Assembly: GCA_963170055.1 (NCBI GenBank)
Contig: CAUJGJ010000371.1
Coordinates: forward strand, 2,556,011 to 2,588,510
Source: Halisarca cf. caerulea
Taxonomy: Eukaryota > Porifera > Demospongiae > Chondrillida > Halisarcidae
DNA: 32,500 bases
Direction: 5' to 3'
The notes beneath the pieces were generated by a model that did no database searches, had not been told where the DNA came from, and saw only the letters and a list, made by a program, of their open reading frames with translations. A program made the position numbers and the translations under genes. This document shows, one piece after another, positions 30,501-32,500 of the stretch. Position 1 is the stretch's first letter, and each line of letters opens with the position of its first letter.

Positions 30501-32451
30501 CCTTTAAAAATTGTTCATGTGTACCTAATTTGCACACTGGTGTCAGCCTTGCAAGTTATATTCAAGGGGGAATTCCCTAGCTCACATACTTTGCATGAAT
30601 TGAGTTTACACAATATCATGAATTTTTAGTTTTAGTGTATATAGAACTAGCCTGGTTCACATCTGATCCATTATCCTACTATGCACGCACTATAGCTGTG
30701 TATACTCTCTTCAAAAATGCAAGTATACAGACATATTCAGCATGTCGAAATATCATAGACCATTTCATTCTTATTTGCATTTGTTGCTGTAGTCACAGTC
30801 TGGGTACTCGTGTGTGTTTATGTGGACTGGTACTCCAGCTTGGTACGTCGTTACAATTGATTCTGCATGGATGGAATAATATTGCTTTTAACAATTATAG
30901 TATTTAATATACGTGTTCGTGGGGCATATTTATAGGGGTTCATGGGCAAACGTTGCTTTTGTACCTGCTCCTTTCCCCTAACCTTGTGATCCAGTCCCCA
31001 CTCCCGATGTGCACATCTGTAACACTTGTTCACGTATTAATTGACATGCTTGCTTGAGTAGTTACGTTAGCCTCTGATTCCACCTTATGAGGCCTAAAAA
31101 CTATATTACTGTTGATATATTATTAGATATTTATATAAATGAATACTATTTATACATTTACTTTTTATTGTTTTTACTTTGAAGTCCTCCTGGCTAGAAT
31201 ATACCCCAATACCCATTACTTACAATATATTATAACTCTGTGATACCATGTACATGTCTAAGGTCTTGACTGTGGTATAGAGAAATTATTATAATATCAT
31301 GTCCACACTATTATTTTGGGTCACTATGTTCTTACGCTGCATGCGGTTGGCAGATTAACGTTCAGATAGGTGTTGACTTCTATGGTGATCATTACTATAT
31401 AAAGTACCATCTTGCCAATGGCATGCATATGTTACTGTACCTTGCAGGTGTAAGTCACGAGGACTCCACAACACACTGAACCTCCATCCAGCATCTGGGA
31501 TGCAACCCTGGGAGGAGAAGTTTGTGGAAATGGCACAAGCAATGGGAATCACACCATCAGTATGTACAATATTGTATAGGGACGTTGACCCCATACACTT
31601 TGAGTATCATGATTCCATCTCATCTGTACAGAATAAGACGTATGTACCCTTTGATCCCAGTGATGTCAAAGTAAGTGAATGCGTCTATTTATTGTACGTA
31701 GTGTGACTATATGTAACAGAACCTTACAGGCACCTCATGCAATCTTGCAACCATGACTATGTTCTTATATGCTTCAGCTACCATGTGGTGTATGCGTATA
31801 ATATTTTGGGGAATGAGTTAAATGACTGCAAAATCCACTTGTCATGCACTGTTGAAATGAAATTAAAGTTACCGTAATAGATGTGAGAAGTGAATAGTCT
31901 TGTAGTCCAGTTAAGTACTGTAGGCTTCACAGTTACAGGCAACCCTCGGCCCCATGCAAACTGCCCGAATACGAGAGGGTCTACAGTAACTATGAATGAA
32001 ATCATGTGCCGGGAAGGTGTATAACAGATTGAAAATTCATGTTGCCATGGATGCTTTTCAGCCTGGAATATATTTTTGTCCAACAAAGTTAATTCCACTT
32101 AGATCAGATTTTTTACATAAATTTGTTGTCAAATAGCTTTCAGCAATTTTCTATAGCATTGGTATGCACTGTGCAAATGCATGCCCATGCACGATTGTTA
32201 GTATAACACTGAGTCTTTTGTTTGTTTGAATTGCAACCTCCTTTGTCGGCTTGTATACAAATTGTGCTGAAAATTTGTCATGTAAGAAAGATGCTTTCTG
32301 AATTAAAAGTGACTCAGAGGTTTATTGTAACTACAAGACTTAAATATTTATGTCCTTTATGTTCCCCAGTTTGTAACCAACTGGTTCAAGATTGTACTTG
32401 GTGAAAGAGAACAAGAAGGTATTGACTTCTGGTGGTTGGATTGGCAGCAAG
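24309..32451 (+). CDS. GH31 glycoside hydrolase (alpha-glucosidase-like), secreted or lysosomal; 5' ten exons, partial
   Basis: Family 31 glycosidases remove alpha-linked sugars by a retaining mechanism. Exons: 24309-24599, 25310-25453, 25812-25891, 29032-29167, 29248-29398, 29967-29998, 30104-30190, 30255-30442, 31448-31670 (probably split by a 72-nt intron) and 32370-32451; phases agree. About 447 residues are seen: signal peptide (1 to ~21), N-terminal beta-sandwich (~36-205), six-cysteine trefoil-type module (211-250), then the barrel with FFGHGHDY, LPPRFAFGIFYSRYW, LDVLVTDMDWH (substrate-binding Asp region) and IDFWWLDWQQ, whose Asp (~444) should be the nucleophile. The acid/base residue lies beyond the window. 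The DMDWH/WWLDWQQ wording fits a GH31 branch distinct from human GAA, which has WxDMNE. Exact substrate unknown. A CLEAR-type site at the start and the signal peptide favour a lysosomal enzyme. Confidence 0.9.
25310..25453 (+). CDS. GH31 exon 2
   Basis: After CTTCTTTCAG the frame gives LRFNTTSETSFNSKNLMVSF and EGNLFGTFR, continuing the beta-sandwich. There are two N-glycosylation sequons (NTT, and NAS near residue 135). Donor AGA|GTGAGT, phase 0, 48 codons. Confidence 0.88.
25812..25891 (+). CDS. GH31 exon 3
   Basis: Acceptor GGACCTTTAG; encodes TLDRNTGINEPLNCIKNPRA then DLHCTLG, continuing the 'GT-RTLD' strand of the domain. Donor GG|GTAAGT, phase 2. The following intron is 3.1 kb and carries the retroelement debris. 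Confidence 0.88.
26365..26750 (-). pseudogene. Decayed retroelement-associated fragment
   Basis: Minus-strand frames read KRPDGITLLPWKRGRALAWD and VTCADTF, then after a frameshift HFIPVAVETAGSF, FERIGRHLHLISGDPQS and, past a stop, AKRGSATS. This succession (RPDG, W-x-x-x-R-x-L-x-W-D-x-T, VAVETxG, RxGRRL, QRGNA) is one I recall from the C-terminal part of many reverse-transcriptase-like predicted proteins in marine invertebrates. It has at least one frameshift and one stop, and abuts the Gypsy fragment. Confidence 0.6.
26770..27350 (-). pseudogene. Ty3/Gypsy pol fragment, 3' part (RT end to RNase H)
   Basis: On the minus strand, SPDKCVLGTAFLDFLGH, IRPLEEKVKTI and FPQPTP are RT-thumb text typical of Ty3/Gypsy elements. 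Frames further on give ALVDANLLVNPQVDAPTC and SPLAYFFRKLSAA, the start of RNase H. Several frameshifts and stops separate these blocks, so it is dead. The fragment resumes at 28530 beyond an inserted Penelope-like element. Confidence 0.8.
27337..27350. repeat. Target-site duplication, left copy
   Basis: TGGCTTTGAGGATG, identical to 28530-28543, directly flanking the Penelope-like element. It lies within Gypsy RT sequence just after the catalytic aspartates. Confidence 0.8.
27450..27480 (-). ncRNA. Possible hammerhead-ribozyme-like core in the Penelope terminal repeat
   Basis: Read on the minus strand: ATGATGA, then GGCC-UACGU-GGCC (a possible stem II hairpin), then GAAACG. This resembles the hammerhead core CUGANGA / stem II / GAAA, and hammerheads are known in Penelope-like terminal repeats. 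Here the core C3 would be A, and I could not assign stems I and III with certainty, so activity is doubtful. The right arm breaks off inside the second GGCC. Confidence 0.35.
27457..27751 (-). repeat. Inverted 3' arm of the Penelope-like element
   Basis: 295 bp, nearly identical to the reverse complement of 28243-28533. It includes the last ~13 codons of the coding region (LSSVWNLVLDP) and the whole 3' UTR. The few differences suggest a fairly recent event. Confidence 0.88.
27780..28283 (+). pseudogene. Penelope-like RT tail and GIY-YIG endonuclease, broken
   Basis: The frame reading FVPYVRGLSERLEK (end of RT/linker) shifts near an A5 run at 27858-27862 into VRPIFKPQNTLRRMLMQVKD. It continues with IVYEVPCHDCEMKYIGETKR and VAEHRYAVKKEDVQNGIAVH, the GIY-YIG nuclease of Penelope-like elements with its CxxC pair, YIG and EH residues. 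A TAA at 28173-28175 interrupts just after SGYW; the same frame then continues RRTLEAIQIRKEPHTMNPD to TAG 28281-28283, the usual family C terminus. Two lesions, so non-functional. Confidence 0.85.
28243..28533 (+). repeat. 3' arm (end of ORF and 3' UTR) of the Penelope-like element
   Basis: Partner of the inverted copy at 27457-27751. The match ends at GGCCTACGTGGC, where it merges with the target-site duplication; the last four bases (TGGC) are shared by both. Confidence 0.88.
28530..28543. repeat. Target-site duplication, right copy
   Basis: TGGCTTTGAGGATG, same as 27337-27350. Beyond it the minus strand continues the Gypsy RT reading. Confidence 0.8.
28530..28720 (-). pseudogene. Ty3/Gypsy pol fragment, 5' part (RT fingers/palm)
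   Basis: Minus-strand frames contain ITPFGLF, then SFKFISMPFGLYNAAQ, and near the insertion point YTDDIL, the RT catalytic Asp pair (usually YIDDIL). At least two frameshifts are needed. This is the upstream portion of the fragment at 26770-27350, split by the Penelope-like insertion. Confidence 0.75.
29032..29167 (+). CDS. GH31 exon 4
   Basis: The split Gly codon with exon 3 gives GLISQQGYVIVDETY, matching the 'GxxSRxGWxVVDDS' region at the end of the GH31 N-terminal domain. Then EEWPWVTTADVPHPSQDMCD, with the first Cys of the trefoil-type module. Acceptor GCTTGCAG, donor AAG|GTGGGA, phase 0. Confidence 0.9.
29248..29398 (+). CDS. GH31 exon 5 (trefoil-type module)
   Basis: Encodes RLACGGSPIDIGEFDCTGRG, CCY and GPYCYY. 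With the Cys of exon 4 this makes six cysteines spaced C-x9-C-x11-C-x4-CC-x10-C, the P-type (trefoil) pattern, including the R-x-x-CG and GCCY hallmarks. It then enters the catalytic part with DLYFFGHGH. Donor G|GTAAGT, phase 1. Confidence 0.88.
29579..29751. mobile_element. MITE-like element in GH31 intron 5
   Basis: Starts CAGTCAAACCTCAAAAGG and ends TTATAGTGAGGTTCTACTG, with TA on both sides (29577-29578 and 29752-29753). 173 bp, no coding frame. Same terminal style as the RUNX-intron elements. Confidence 0.72.
29967..29998 (+). CDS. GH31 exon 6 (micro-exon, 32 bp)
   Basis: Encodes the end of HGHDYKLALKEFIK, which in this GH31 branch directly precedes the first barrel strand. Acceptor CTTTTGTAG, donor AAG|GTACTA. 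Its phases (1 in, 0 out) are the only ones that join exons 5 and 7 in frame. Confidence 0.85.
30104..30190 (+). CDS. GH31 exon 7
   Basis: Encodes LSGRLPLPPRFAFGIFYSRY and WAYNDIGLM, the conserved 'LPPRxAxGxxxSRYW' start of the GH31 barrel. Bounded by CTAACCAG and ATG|GTATAC, 29 codons, phase 0 both ends. Confidence 0.92.
30255..30442 (+). CDS. GH31 exon 8
   Basis: Encodes EIVDNYKQRGIPLDVLVTDM, DWH, then GWTGFTWDNHLFPEPKMFLD. DMDWH is the counterpart of the DIDY motif that lines the sugar-binding site in GH31. Donor TG|GTATGA, phase 2, splitting a Trp codon. Confidence 0.92.
31448..31670 (+). CDS. GH31 exon 9, probably two exons around a 72-nt intron
   Basis: Encodes CKSRGLHNTLNLHPASGMQP and EEKFVEMAQAMGITPS, then, after a suspected intron 31560-31631, NKTYVPFDPSDVK. 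The 72-nt segment begins GTATGT, ends CTGTACAG, is a multiple of three and has no stop. If it is not removed it adds 24 residues starting VCTILYRDVDP, which fit nothing in the family. Acceptor CCTTGCAG, final donor AAA|GTAAGT. Confidence 0.85.
32370..32451 (+). CDS. GH31 exon 10 (nucleophile exon; gene continues beyond window)
   Basis: Encodes FVTNWFKIVLGEREQEGIDF then WWLDWQQ. The Asp of WLDW is the expected catalytic nucleophile. Acceptor TTCCCCAG; donor G|GTTAAT at 32452, phase 1. The rest of the barrel and the C-terminal domains must lie to the right. Confidence 0.9.
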
Positions 32452-32500
32452 GTTAATAGCTTTGATATTATAATTGAATTTGTCTCACATGTCGATGGCA

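Noticed and set aside
30443..30629. Continuation of GH31 exon 8 to a stop at 30629
   Set aside because: The family sequence breaks off at FLDW, where a GTATGA donor lies, and resumes in phase at 31448.
31934..31990. A further MITE-like end (AACCCTCGG ... CGAGAGGGTCTACAGTA)
   Set aside because: Only one convincing end is present and there is no paired boundary with TA, so I did not list it as an element.

Overview
This is a eukaryotic, almost certainly metazoan, genomic window. It has genes in many exons with GT-AG introns, long microsatellites, Penelope-like and Ty3/Gypsy retroelement debris, and a RUNX transcription factor, a family found in animals and their close relatives. The divergent Runt domain, compact gene spacing and many short TA-flanked inverted-repeat elements suggest an early-branching animal such as a sponge. 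That placement is inference; no marker in the window proves it.

Layout: 1-800 is a composite inverted/direct repeat. 2541-2779 is the last coding exon of an SLC25 mitochondrial carrier (+ strand) whose earlier exons I could not find. 2780-6500 is AT-rich, non-coding sequence rich in TATA and TGCATGC, with short TA-flanked elements. 6714-23416 is a five-exon RUNX gene (+ strand, 519 residues by my splicing). Its introns (4.05, 9.74, 1.07 and 0.29 kb) are filled with CA/TG microsatellites, TACGTA-type tetranucleotide tracts, minisatellites and MITE-like elements. 24309 to the window end is the 5' half of a GH31 glycoside hydrolase gene (+ strand, at least ten coding exons, continuing past 32500). 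Its 3.1-kb third intron holds a degenerate Ty3/Gypsy pol fragment interrupted by a Penelope-like element.

Main points. (1) The RUNX reading frame runs in phase through exons 3-5 into a C-terminal SAM domain, and the usual C-terminal WRPY Groucho-recruitment motif is absent. Runt plus SAM is an architecture I do not know from described RUNX proteins. (2) Two tandem TGCGGT Runx sites lie about 100 bp upstream of the RUNX start codon, which suggests autoregulation. (3) The GH31 gene has a palindromic GTCACGTGAC (CLEAR/TFEB-type) element just before its ATG, a trefoil-type six-cysteine module between its beta-sandwich and barrel, and a 72-nt in-frame mini-intron candidate. (4) The Penelope-like element carries inverted 3'-end arms, a 14-bp target-site duplication inside the Gypsy RT catalytic region, and a sequence resembling a hammerhead ribozyme core. 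The three genes share a strand but show no functional link.
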